A DNA stretch of 64,000 bases, from the NCBI GenBank assembly GCA_964572475.1, contig CAZNEZ010000002.1:1-64000 (forward strand), written 5' to 3'. This DNA is from CAZNEZ01 sp964572475 (GTDB lineage Bacteria; Bacillota; Clostridia; Lachnospirales; Lachnospiraceae). Both the position numbers and the translations under genes were made by a program. Below are positions 36,553 through 44,935 of this stretch, in pieces (position 1 is the stretch's first letter; each line of letters begins with the position of its first letter). The notes beneath the pieces were generated by a model. That model had not been told where the DNA came from, did no database searches, and saw only the letters and a program-made list of their open reading frames with translations.

Positions 36553-37713
36553 ATGAAAGCCAGTATTATTCGATTCTTTAGTAGAATCTTTAGAAAATTA
36601 AAAGCATATAATTATAGAAACCTTGATATAAGGCTTATTATATTTGTAGTAGCTCTTACTATCCTTGGTATCAACGTAATAGCAAGCGCAACCGATCTCG
36701 ATATATATGAGAAGAAGCAGGTTATGGGTCTTTTCATAGGTATTTTTATACTGATTGTTTGTATGCTATTTGATTATAAGTTTATAATGTCATTTTATTG
36801 GCTAATATATGTAGGTAATCTTATTTTACTTTTAATTGTTAAATTTGCCGGAAAAGATGCTAAAGGAGCACAGCGATGGATTGATTTAAAGTTTTTCCAG
36901 TTGCAGCCTTCAGAATTTGCAAAGATTTTTTTATTGATTTTCTTTGCCCGCCTAATTTGGAAACACAAAGATAATCTTAACACAATTAAGATACTTGCAC
37001 TTATTGTAGTATGTTTTATCCTTCCTGCTTTGTTAATATATAAGCAGCCAGATTTATCTACAACTATCGTGATTACTTTACTATTTTGTGTTATAATGTT
37101 TATAGGCGGATTGAGTTATAAGATTATAGCTGGTGTATTTGCTTTATTAGTTCCAATTGTTATAGTGTTGGTATATCTTCTGGTACAGCCTAATCAAAAT
37201 ATACTAGAAGAATATCAATATAATAGAATAGTTGGTTTTTATGATGAAGATAATGAAGTAGCTGCTGCTATACGCTATCAGCAAGAAAACTCAGTAATGG
37301 CAATAGGTTCAGGTGGATTATGGGGCAAAGGTCTCAATAATAACAGTTCTGATAGTGTTAAAAATGGTAATTATATTTCTGAACCACAAACAGACTTTAT
37401 CTTCACTATTGTTGGAGAAGAGTTAGGATTTGTTGGTACTGTTTCAGTAATTGTACTTATATCTCTAATTGTTTTTGAATGCTTCCACATTGGAGCACAT
37501 GCTCCAGACCTTGCAGGCCGAATCTTTTGTTGTGGATTCGGCGCACTAGTCGCGTTTCAGGCATTTATAAACATATGTGTAGCTACAATGCTGATTCCTA
37601 ACACAGGATTACCGCTACCATTTGTCAGTTATGGACTAAGCTCTCTAGTAAGCTTGTTTATAGGTGTGGGTATTGTTTTAAACATTGGATTACAAAGAAA
37701 AAAAATCGCATAG
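36553..37713 (+). CDS. rodA: RodA/FtsW-family peptidoglycan glycosyltransferase
   Basis: A 386-residue SEDS protein with about ten membrane segments. GAQRWIDLKFFQLQPSEFAKI and, near the C-terminus, NTGLPLPFVSYGLSSLVSLFIGVG are the SEDS signatures; the catalytic Asp region is in EPQTDFIFTIVGEELGF. In this operon, with mreBCD and mrdA, it is the expected RodA partner of PBP2 in wall elongation. SD AGGAGG precedes ATG 36553. The next gene starts 13 bases later. Confidence 0.93.
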   Translation: MKASIIRFFSRIFRKLKAYNYRNLDIRLIIFVVALTILGINVIASATDLDIYEKKQVMGLFIGIFILIVCMLFDYKFIMSFYWLIYVGNLILLLIVKFAGKDAKGAQRWIDLKFFQLQPSEFAKIFLLIFFARLIWKHKDNLNTIKILALIVVCFILPALLIYKQPDLSTTIVITLLFCVIMFIGGLSYKIIAGVFALLVPIVIVLVYLLVQPNQNILEEYQYNRIVGFYDEDNEVAAAIRYQQENSVMAIGSGGLWGKGLNNNSSDSVKNGNYISEPQTDFIFTIVGEELGFVGTVSVIVLISLIVFECFHIGAHAPDLAGRIFCCGFGALVAFQAFINICVATMLIPNTGLPLPFVSYGLSSLVSLFIGVGIVLNIGLQRKKIA

Positions 37714-37726
37714 GAGGGTGTTTAGC

Positions 37727-38122
37727 TTGAACATAGGACTAATAGCACATGATTCAAAGAAGAAATTAATGCAGAACTTTTGTATAGCATATCGCGGTAT
37801 TCTCGTTAAGAATACTCTTTATGCAACTGCTACTACAGGTAGACTTATAGAAGAAGTTGCCAATCTTAATATTCATAAATTTTTAGCAGGTCATCTTGGT
37901 GGTGAACAGCAATTAGGATCACAGATTGAGAATAACGCTTTAGATTTAGTTATTTTTTTAAGAGATCCACTAACTCCAAAGCATAATGAACCTGAAGTAA
38001 ATAATATATTTAGATTATGTGATGTACACAACATTCCTCTTGCAACTAATCTTGCAACAGCAGAATTGCTTATTAAGTCTCTTGACCGTGGCGATTTGGA
38101 ATGGCGTGAGATATACAAGTAA
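37727..38122 (+). CDS. mgsA: Methylglyoxal synthase homologue with altered active site
   Basis: A 131-residue protein with the MgsA fold: NIGLIAHDSKKKLMQ, LYATATTGRLIEE, LDLVIFLRDPLTPK and IPLATNLATAELLIKS. MgsA turns dihydroxyacetone phosphate into methylglyoxal. By comparison with the E. coli and B. subtilis sequences as I remember them, three catalytic positions differ: Asp71 (GGDQQ) is Glu60 (GGEQQ), His98 is Asn87 with a neighbouring His86, and Asp101 is Glu90. Gly of ATGTTG is also Ala. The annotation as an active synthase is therefore doubtful. TTG 37727 is nine bases after AGGAGG. Confidence 0.8.
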   Translation: MNIGLIAHDSKKKLMQNFCIAYRGILVKNTLYATATTGRLIEEVANLNIHKFLAGHLGGEQQLGSQIENNALDLVIFLRDPLTPKHNEPEVNNIFRLCDVHNIPLATNLATAELLIKSLDRGDLEWREIYK

Positions 38123-38209
38123 CTTAAGTTTTCAACTATTAAGGTTTCTTGGATTTTCTAAGTATCTTTAGTAAGCTGATGGTGCAACTGAAATAAGGAG
38201 GAGATTCCG

Positions 38210-38629
38210 ATGATACAGATTATTGTAGGTGAAAAAGGCAAAGGTAAGACCAAGTATCTCATTGAAAAAGCTAATGATACTGTTAAAACTACCGACGGTG
38301 AAGTAGTGTTCCTTGACAAGAACACTAAACATATGTATGAACTTAACAATAAGATTAGACTTGTTAATGTTAATGACTATCTTATCAGCTCAACAGATGG
38401 ATTTAAAGGTTTTATTTGCGGAATGCTTTCAGCTAATCATGATATTAGTTGTGTATTTCTAGATAGTTTTCTAAAACTTGCAAATCTCGATAACTCTCAT
38501 TTGTCAGATACACTTGAATTTCTCGATTCTTTAGGAGATAAATGTGATGTTGATTTTATACTCAGTATATCAACTGATTTATCAAGCCTTCCAGAACCAG
38601 TAAAGCCAAAGGTTATAGTATCCTTATAA
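38210..38629 (+). CDS. Small P-loop protein, function unknown
   Basis: A 139-residue protein. A Walker A motif stands at the very N-terminus (IIVGEKGKGKTKYLIEKAN, residues 3-21), and a hydrophobic strand ending in Asp, CVFLDSFLKLAN, may be Walker B. No other domain is recognised and the protein is short for a P-loop ATPase. It is preceded by a good SD, AAGGAGG, and lies 87 bases after mgsA, before a strong terminator, so it may be the last gene of the shape/division operon. Confidence 0.7.
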   Translation: MIQIIVGEKGKGKTKYLIEKANDTVKTTDGEVVFLDKNTKHMYELNNKIRLVNVNDYLISSTDGFKGFICGMLSANHDISCVFLDSFLKLANLDNSHLSDTLEFLDSLGDKCDVDFILSISTDLSSLPEPVKPKVIVSL

Positions 38630-38653
38630 AATACTATATCAATTTATTATTTT

Positions 38654-38689
38654 ACAAAAAGCCGTCTCAAGCATGAGATGGCTTTTTGT
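38654..38689. terminator. Bidirectional terminator between convergent genes
   Basis: ACAAAAAGCCGTCTCA (38654-38669) pairs with TGAGATGGCTTTTTGT (38674-38689) around a four-base loop AGCA, with one G-U pair. The A-rich left flank and T-rich right flank allow termination on both strands. It separates the P-loop gene (+) from the DUF378 gene (-). Confidence 0.85.
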
Positions 38690-38697
38690 ATGCAAAC

Positions 38698-38910
38698 CTA
38701 ATTTTTTCCAATTGTTCCGATTCTTCCGTAAAGACTTATTAGATATAATCCGCATAAGCCAATTACAGCATAGATTATTCTTGAAATCAGTGATAAATCT
38801 CCAAACAGAAAACTTACAAGGTCAAATTTAAAAAATCCTACAAGTCCCCAGTTTATAGCACCAATAATAACTAGTGTAAGTATTGTGTAATCAAGTCCTT
38901 TTGAGTTCAT
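38698..38910 (-). CDS. DUF378 membrane protein (YuzA-like)
   Basis: A 70-residue protein with two membrane helices. LVIIGAINWGLVGFFKFDLVSFLFG and IIYAVIGLCGLY are the DUF378 signature. No role is known. On the minus strand AAGGAGG lies upstream of ATG 38910. It is a single-gene unit between a terminator and an AT-rich region that includes a GTGTTA/TAACAC repeat (38934-38952). Confidence 0.85.
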   Translation of the reverse strand: MNSKGLDYTILTLVIIGAINWGLVGFFKFDLVSFLFGDLSLISRIIYAVIGLCGLYLISLYGRIGTIGKN

Positions 38911-39016
38911 GATTTAATGCCTCCTTTTTATTTGTGTTATTAATTTTAACACAATCTGCTAAAATTATTTATGGAAATATATGGAATTTATTATAAAAAT
39001 AAATAAACTAAAAGCA

Positions 39017-39045
39017 TTGACTATAATCATCATTTGATTTACGAT
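39017..39045 (+). promoter_or_regulatory. Candidate sigma-A promoter for the HlyD-like gene
   Basis: TTGACT (39017-39022), 17 bases, then TACGAT (39040-39045). The -35 matches in five of six positions and the -10 in four. Transcription would begin about 25 bases before TTG 39076. Confidence 0.5.
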
Positions 39046-39075
39046 ATATTAAAATGATGTTTGGAGGAATAGTCA

Positions 39076-40476
39076 TTGTCTAGCAAAAACAATAGAGTTG
39101 TCAGATATAAAAAGAGAAGAACTATTAATATTGGTGTAATTATATTTGGTGTTACATTTTTATATCTTATTATATATATTGCCTTATATATGACCCGCGA
39201 TAAAATTTCTTATTACGAGGTTGTTACAGGTAAAAATGCTGATTCTAGTAATAAATATTATAACGGTTTGGTTTTACGAAACGAAGAGATAACTACTGTA
39301 GAGACTTCTGGATATATAAGTTACTACCTTAGAGAAGGTAATCGTGCTTCTATTGGAAGTACTATATATACTTTAGATGAAAGTGGCTCTGTTGCAGAAC
39401 TTCTAGCCAATACTGACAAGTCATCCGCTGTTCTTGGTGAAGATGATTTATCGGAGATTAAATCTCAGATTTCACAATTTTCAACTACATATTCCGATAC
39501 TAATTTTGGTGATGTATATAACTTTAAAGATGCTATAGATGCCACTATTTCTGAATGTGTTAATCAGAACGCCATATCTAACCTTGATAAATTATTATCT
39601 GATAGTGGTAATCCTAATTTATTTCAGATTAAAAAGGCTTCTAAAACTGGTGCTATTGCTTATTATACTGATGGATTTGAATCTATGACTCCGGACAAAG
39701 TTACAGCTTCATGCTTTGATACTTCGGCATACAAAAAAAATTCCATCAAATCCAATACTCTTATTGAAAAAGGAGGAGCAGCATATAAAACGGTATCTTC
39801 TGAAGAATGGTATATAATTATACAACTTTCTGATGAGGATGTTGCAACGCATAAAGATGATACATCTATTAAGATTAAGTTAATTGATGATGATATTACG
39901 CTTAACTGTTCATTTGAGATATTAAATTTAGCAGATGGGCACTATGGTAAGCTAACTTTTAACAAATATATGAGTAAATATATTTCTAATCGTTATCTCA
40001 ATATTAAGATAGTTGAATCTTCCGTGAATGGTCTTAAGATTCCTAAATCCTCTGTGATTGAGAAAGAATTTTTAATTATACCTAAAGAATATGCTACTAA
40101 AGGTGGAGATGAGCAAAAAATTGGTTTTAATAAACAATCTTATAATGAAAAAGGTGAACTTATAGTTACATTTATATCTCCTACTATTTATTATATAAGT
40201 GATGATTACTATTATATTGATACAAGTGCTCTTTCAACAAACGATATAATAATAATGAATGACTCTATCCAAACATTTACTGTAGGAAGTAAGGCTCCTT
40301 TAAAGGGAGTTTACAATATAAACAGTGGATATGCAGTATTTAAACAGATTAATATTTTAGAAGAAACTGGTGATTATTATATTGTTGAATCAGGCACCTC
40401 ATATGGTCTGATTATTTATGATCACATTGTTTTAGATGGCAGCATGGTAAGTGAAAATGAAGTTGTATTTCAATAG
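39076..40476 (+). CDS. HlyD-like membrane-anchored protein before the ylm cluster
   Basis: A 466-residue protein with a basic N-terminus (RVVRYKKRR), one membrane helix (about residues 16-38) and a large extracellular part. GLVLRNEEITTVETSGYISYYLREGNRASIGSTIY resembles the biotinyl-lipoyl-like half of HlyD-type adaptor proteins; the later part is beta-rich. No efflux ATPase or channel lies nearby. In Lachnospiraceae-like genomes such proteins often precede yggS-sepF, so a role in division or the envelope is plausible but not proven. TTG 39076 is eight bases after GGAGG. Confidence 0.65.
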   Translation: MSSKNNRVVRYKKRRTINIGVIIFGVTFLYLIIYIALYMTRDKISYYEVVTGKNADSSNKYYNGLVLRNEEITTVETSGYISYYLREGNRASIGSTIYTLDESGSVAELLANTDKSSAVLGEDDLSEIKSQISQFSTTYSDTNFGDVYNFKDAIDATISECVNQNAISNLDKLLSDSGNPNLFQIKKASKTGAIAYYTDGFESMTPDKVTASCFDTSAYKKNSIKSNTLIEKGGAAYKTVSSEEWYIIIQLSDEDVATHKDDTSIKIKLIDDDITLNCSFEILNLADGHYGKLTFNKYMSKYISNRYLNIKIVESSVNGLKIPKSSVIEKEFLIIPKEYATKGGDEQKIGFNKQSYNEKGELIVTFISPTIYYISDDYYYIDTSALSTNDIIIMNDSIQTFTVGSKAPLKGVYNINSGYAVFKQINILEETGDYYIVESGTSYGLIIYDHIVLDGSMVSENEVVFQ

Positions 40477-40509
40477 AATTTTATTAAATAAATTAGGAGA
40501 TGAATATAT

Positions 40510-41202
40510 ATGATTAGAGAAAATTATCGTGAAGTTGATTTAAAGGTTAAAGAAGCTTGTGAAAAAGCCTCTAGACATAGAGAGGAAGTAACCCTTATCG
40601 CTGTTAGTAAGACTAAACCTGTTTCCGATATTGAAGAGGTTTTACTTGAAGATGTTTTGGATTTTGGTGAGAACAAAGTTCAAGAGATTACGCAAAAATA
40701 TGAGGTTTTACCTAAAAATATCAGATGGCATATGATTGGACATCTTCAGAAGAACAAGGTTAAATACATAGTAGATAAGGTATTTTTAATACATTCTGTT
40801 GATTCTGTAGAACTAGCAAAAGAAATTGAAAAAGAAGCTGCAAAGAAAAATGTTCACGTTAATATTTTACTTGAAGTTAATGTTGCAAGAGAAGAAAGCA
40901 AATTTGGTTTATATGTTGATGAAGTTGAGGCAACTGCCAGAACTATTGCTTTATTACCACATGTTCATATTCAGGGATTAATGACTATTGCACCATTTGT
41001 CGACAATCCAGAAGATAATAGAGGAATTTTTCAAAAATTAAAGCAATTATGTGTTGACATAAAACACAAAAACATTGATAATATTAATATGTGCGAGCTT
41101 TCAATGGGTATGACCGGAGACTATCAAGTTGCGATAGAAGAGGGTGCAACTATGGTTAGAGTTGGCACTGGGATATTTGGTGAAAGAAATTATAATAGAT
41201 AG
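40510..41202 (+). CDS. yggS: PLP homeostasis protein (YggS/YlmE family)
   Basis: A 230-residue alanine-racemase-fold protein that binds pyridoxal phosphate without known catalysis and keeps PLP and amino acid pools balanced. The PLP Lys is in LIAVSKTKPVSDIEE; WHMIGHLQKNKVKYI, HSVDSVELA and SMGMTGDYQVAIEEGATMVRVGTGIFG are family signatures. It starts the ylmEFH-divIVA series. SD GGAG is 10 bases upstream. Confidence 0.95.
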   Translation: MIRENYREVDLKVKEACEKASRHREEVTLIAVSKTKPVSDIEEVLLEDVLDFGENKVQEITQKYEVLPKNIRWHMIGHLQKNKVKYIVDKVFLIHSVDSVELAKEIEKEAAKKNVHVNILLEVNVAREESKFGLYVDEVEATARTIALLPHVHIQGLMTIAPFVDNPEDNRGIFQKLKQLCVDIKHKNIDNINMCELSMGMTGDYQVAIEEGATMVRVGTGIFGERNYNR

Positions 41203-41214
41203 GAGATATATACA

Positions 41215-41757
41215 ATGGGAAAATTTTCCGATAAATTTTTAAACTTACTTAAATTAGATGGTGATGATGATTACGACGAATATGATGACGATTATGGCTA
41301 TGAGGACGATGATTATGAAGAGCCTCCTAAAAAGGCTACTAAAGTCAAGAAAGAAAAGGAATATTCTAATCCAGTAAAGGAATACAAACCGGAACCAGTT
41401 GTTCAGGCTAAACAAGCTACACCATTTAAAAAATCATCTAACAGTAAGGTTGTTCCTATGAGAGGAGGAAGATCAGGTATGGAAGTATGTGTTATCAAGC
41501 CTTCAACATTTGAGGACTCTAAAGAAGTAACTGAGACATTATTAAGTGGAAGAGCAGTCGTATTAAATATGGAAGGTATGCATGTTGAGACAGCTCAAAG
41601 AATTATAGATTTTGTTTCTGGTGCTTGTTATTCTATGAATGGTAATTTGCAGAAAATTTCTAATTACATATTTATTGCTACTCCTGAAACTGTAGATATT
41701 TCTGGTGATTTTCAAGATTTACTCAGTGGAAGCTTTGATGTTTCAAGCTTAAGCTAA
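41215..41757 (+). CDS. sepF: Cell division protein SepF
   Basis: A 180-residue protein that bundles FtsZ filaments and anchors them to the membrane. The N-terminal amphipathic helix (MGKFSDKFLNLLKL), an acidic Asp/Tyr-rich linker (residues 15-45) and the C-terminal DUF552 domain (VCVIKPSTFEDSKEVTETLLSGRAVVLNMEG in pieces) are all visible. The stop codon overlaps the ylmH start. ylmG, usual between these genes, is absent. Confidence 0.94.
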   Translation: MGKFSDKFLNLLKLDGDDDYDEYDDDYGYEDDDYEEPPKKATKVKKEKEYSNPVKEYKPEPVVQAKQATPFKKSSNSKVVPMRGGRSGMEVCVIKPSTFEDSKEVTETLLSGRAVVLNMEGMHVETAQRIIDFVSGACYSMNGNLQKISNYIFIATPETVDISGDFQDLLSGSFDVSSLS

Positions 41758-42521
41758 TGAATATTCAAAATAAAGAAGATCAGTTTACGGTCAAGAGGCT
41801 TATAGACTTAGCTAATTTAGCATATAACCGTGATATTCCGGTATTTAGCGATTTTCTTGATATTAATGAGCAAAGTATATTTTATTCTTTACATAAGGAA
41901 CTTCCCCCTGTTAATTATATATTAATGGGAGGTCATCCTATGTCTGAAAGGCAGTTGGCATGTTTTTCACCAGAAAATATTAACTATACTATAGTTCCAC
42001 CTATATCAACCATTATAGTGAAACCTCTAAACGCTAAATTTTCAGATAGCTTATCACATAGAGATTATCTAGGTTCTATATTGAATCTTGGGATTTTAAG
42101 ATGTAAAATAGGTGATATAATTGTTGAAGAACAATGCGGATATATCTTTTGTATTGATTCTATTGCAGATTTTATTATGCAAAACCTGACTCGTATTAAA
42201 CATACAGCTGTTATTTGTTCTCTATGTGATGCCAATGATTTGGAACTGAGTCCTGAGTTAAAAGAACAATTAGGAAGTGTTGCAAGCGAACGTCTTGATG
42301 CCGTTATTGCATTTGCATATAATCTTTCCAGGAATTCTGCTTTTGAATTAATTGTGGCAGGGCGTGTTTTTGTCAATAGTAAATGTACTGAGAACTGTGG
42401 ACATATTTTACACTTAGGAGATCTCATTTCTGTTAAAGGAATGGGGCGTTTTAATTATTGTGGTGCATCTTCCACGACAAAAAAAGGACGACTATATATA
42501 AAAATAGAAAAATACATTTAG
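41757..42521 (+). CDS. ylmH: S4-domain RNA-binding protein YlmH
   Basis: A 254-residue protein of the YlmH group. The N-terminal domain holds PVFSDFLDINEQSIF and ILMGGHPMSERQLACF; the C-terminal S4 domain has RLDAVIAFAYNLSRNSAFELI then VAGRVFVNSK and LGDLISVKGMGRF. YlmH binds ribosomes or tRNA and is linked to translation quality control and division. The start forms TAATG with the sepF stop, so translation is probably coupled. Confidence 0.92.
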   Translation: MNIQNKEDQFTVKRLIDLANLAYNRDIPVFSDFLDINEQSIFYSLHKELPPVNYILMGGHPMSERQLACFSPENINYTIVPPISTIIVKPLNAKFSDSLSHRDYLGSILNLGILRCKIGDIIVEEQCGYIFCIDSIADFIMQNLTRIKHTAVICSLCDANDLELSPELKEQLGSVASERLDAVIAFAYNLSRNSAFELIVAGRVFVNSKCTENCGHILHLGDLISVKGMGRFNYCGASSTTKKGRLYIKIEKYI

Positions 42522-42531
42522 GAGGAAAAAA

Positions 42532-43209
42532 ATGTTAACACCAATAGATATACAACAAAAATCTTTTAAAGGCGGAGTAGGGTATAACAAAGCAGATGTT
42601 GAGACATTTATGTCAAATGTATTAGAAAGTTATGAGCATCTATACAAAGAAAATATGGAGCTTAGCGAACGTGTTAAAACTCTAAATTCTTCCTTAGTTC
42701 AATATAAAACTCTTGAAAAATCTTTGCAAAAAGCTTTAATTCTTGCACAAAAAGCTGCTGAAGATGTAAAAGAAAGTGCTCGTTTATCTGCAAAAGCTAC
42801 CAAAGAAGAAGCTGATATGAAAGCTCATAATATTATTTCTGAAGCAAAAAAAGAGCTTGATTTGTTACACAACAAGACTCTCGCTCTTGCTAATCAATAT
42901 AACGTATACAAAGCTCAATATAGACAATTAGCTAAGGCACAGTTAGATATTATTGACGGTGATAGCTTTAATATTGATATTGATAAAATTAATAAATTTA
43001 TCGAGACAGAAGCAATAGCCATTGCGGATGAAGAGATACCAATCCCTGATAATATGTCTAATGATTTTTTTGATGATATAAAGGATAATACTTCTGATAC
43101 TGCTTCAGGTGATTCCGATATTTCTTCTAATAACCCTGATTTTAATAATGATGATAAATATTATACCTTAATCTCTGAAGCTTTAGCCGAAGAGAATGCT
43201 GACAAATAG
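42532..43209 (+). CDS. divIVA: DivIVA-family protein
   Basis: A 225-residue coiled-coil protein. The membrane-binding N-terminus is MLTPIDIQQKSFKGGVGYNK then ADVETFMSNVLESYE; a long coiled coil runs from about residue 35 to 140. The C-terminal tail is acidic and Asp/Ser-rich. DivIVA proteins gather at curved membranes and guide division or polar growth. The gene closes the ylm series. Confidence 0.93.
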   Translation: MLTPIDIQQKSFKGGVGYNKADVETFMSNVLESYEHLYKENMELSERVKTLNSSLVQYKTLEKSLQKALILAQKAAEDVKESARLSAKATKEEADMKAHNIISEAKKELDLLHNKTLALANQYNVYKAQYRQLAKAQLDIIDGDSFNIDIDKINKFIETEAIAIADEEIPIPDNMSNDFFDDIKDNTSDTASGDSDISSNNPDFNNDDKYYTLISEALAEENADK

Positions 43210-43224
43210 AATGGAGAAGTAAGA

Positions 43225-44307
43225 ATGTCTAACAGAATGACAGTTAATTATGATAATAAGCCATCTTATGATATAGTTTTTGAAACTTCTTTTGACATGT
43301 TAAAAGAAGAACTAGAAAAACATAATATTCATAATAGAAAAGTATGTATAGTTACTGAAAGCATTGTGGGACCATTATATGCTGTTCAAATTAAAAATAT
43401 TTTAGATTCTTGTGCGAAAGAGGTTATACTATTTGAATTTCCGGCTGGAGAGCAAAGTAAAAATCTAGATATTGTTAAAGAACTATATGAAAAGTTGATT
43501 ATATCTCATTTTGATAGAAAAGACCTATTAATTGCTCTTGGTGGTGGCGTTGTTGGTGACTTAACTGGATTTACTGCTGCTACATATCTACGTGGTATAG
43601 ATTTCATACAGATTCCTACTACTTTATTGTCACAGGTAGATAGTAGTATTGGTGGTAAAACTGGAGTTGACTTTAACAATTACAAAAATATGGTTGGTGC
43701 ATTTCATCAACCTAAGTTAGTATATATTAATTTATCAGTTTTACATTCTATGAATAAACGAGAATACCTTTCCGGTATGGGAGAAGTAATAAAATATGGA
43801 ATAATATTTGATAATGCATTTTTTGATTGGTTAATAGATAATAAGGATTTCATAATTAATCAAGATATTGATATTATGAAAGAAATGGTTAAAATAAGCT
43901 GTGATTGCAAACGAATCATTGTCGAAAAAGACCCAAAAGAACAGGGTGACAGAGCGTTACTTAATATGGGACATACAATTGGACATTCTGTAGAGAAACT
44001 TATGAATTTTGAGCTGTTGCACGGAGAATGTGTGAGTATTGGTATGGTAGCAGCTGCATATATTTCTTATCAAAAAGGGTATATTGATGAGGAATCATTT
44101 ATTAGAATAAGATCAACTCTCAAATATTTTGAATTACCTGTAAATATTCCAGCACTTGATTCAAAAGAAGTCGTTGATGCAACTATGAACGATAAAAAGA
44201 TGACTGCTGGAATCATCAAATTCATTCTTATAGACAGAATTGGCCATGGAATTATTGATACATCTGTTACCATGAATGATATGATAAATGCTGTAGATAA
44301 TAATTAA
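43225..44307 (+). CDS. aroB: 3-dehydroquinate synthase
   Basis: A 360-residue NAD- and metal-dependent enzyme that converts DAHP to 3-dehydroquinate in the shikimate pathway. Motifs are ALGGGVVGDLTGFTAATYLRG, PTTLLSQVDSSIGGKTGVD, GMGEVIKYG, LLNMGHTIGHSVEKL and LLHGECVSIGM; the Glu and His ligands for zinc are present. No other aro gene is near; it simply follows divIVA by 15 bases. Confidence 0.96.
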   Translation: MSNRMTVNYDNKPSYDIVFETSFDMLKEELEKHNIHNRKVCIVTESIVGPLYAVQIKNILDSCAKEVILFEFPAGEQSKNLDIVKELYEKLIISHFDRKDLLIALGGGVVGDLTGFTAATYLRGIDFIQIPTTLLSQVDSSIGGKTGVDFNNYKNMVGAFHQPKLVYINLSVLHSMNKREYLSGMGEVIKYGIIFDNAFFDWLIDNKDFIINQDIDIMKEMVKISCDCKRIIVEKDPKEQGDRALLNMGHTIGHSVEKLMNFELLHGECVSIGMVAAAYISYQKGYIDEESFIRIRSTLKYFELPVNIPALDSKEVVDATMNDKKMTAGIIKFILIDRIGHGIIDTSVTMNDMINAVDNN

Positions 44308-44332
44308 TCAGCCAACTAGAAAGGAACATAAC

Positions 44333-44935
44333 ATGAAGCAAAATAAGGACAAATTGATTCACAAATACTTTGCTGTAATAGCTTTAGTATTAATTGTGTT
44401 ATTAACAGTTTTTGATCAATTTACAAAATACCTTGCATATACAAAATTGCGTACTGGCAATTCTTTTACTATAATTAAAAATATTTTGGAATTTAATTAT
44501 GTTGAAAATAAGGGAGCTGCAGGTGGAATTCTTCAAGGACAGATTATTCTTCTTATAGTTATTACAATTATTATTGTACCTGCAATCTGCTACTTTATGT
44601 TCAAGATTCAAAAAATCAAATTTTTAGATTCAACATCTCATTCAACAGTAATTAAATTTACAGTACTTCAGTATGTATTAGTTTTACTAGGTTCTGGTGC
44701 TATAGGTAATCTCATTGATAGGGCAATAAGAAACTTTGTAATTGATTTCATATATTTTAAACCAATTAACTTTCCTGTTTTTAATGTTGCAGATATTTAT
44801 GTTACAATTTCTGCTTTTGCCTTAGTAATTATCTGTGTATTTATATTAAAAGATGAAGAATTCGATTTACTTTTCCCTTCTAAAAAGAAAAAGGAGATTC
44901 CAAATAATGATAACCAAAGAAATAACAATAAATAA
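44333..44935 (+). CDS. lspA: Lipoprotein signal peptidase (signal peptidase II)
   Basis: A 200-residue membrane aspartyl protease that cleaves prolipoproteins. Helix 1 has FDQFTKYLAYTKL; VENKGAAGGIL corresponds to the NxGAAF motif. The two catalytic Asp residues are in GNLIDRAIRNFVIDFI and FNVADIYVTI. A Lys-rich tail of about 20 residues (SKKKKEIPNNDNQRNNNK) extends past the usual end and overlaps the pseudouridine synthase start by 29 bases. Confidence 0.95.
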   Translation: MKQNKDKLIHKYFAVIALVLIVLLTVFDQFTKYLAYTKLRTGNSFTIIKNILEFNYVENKGAAGGILQGQIILLIVITIIIVPAICYFMFKIQKIKFLDSTSHSTVIKFTVLQYVLVLLGSGAIGNLIDRAIRNFVIDFIYFKPINFPVFNVADIYVTISAFALVIICVFILKDEEFDLLFPSKKKKEIPNNDNQRNNNK

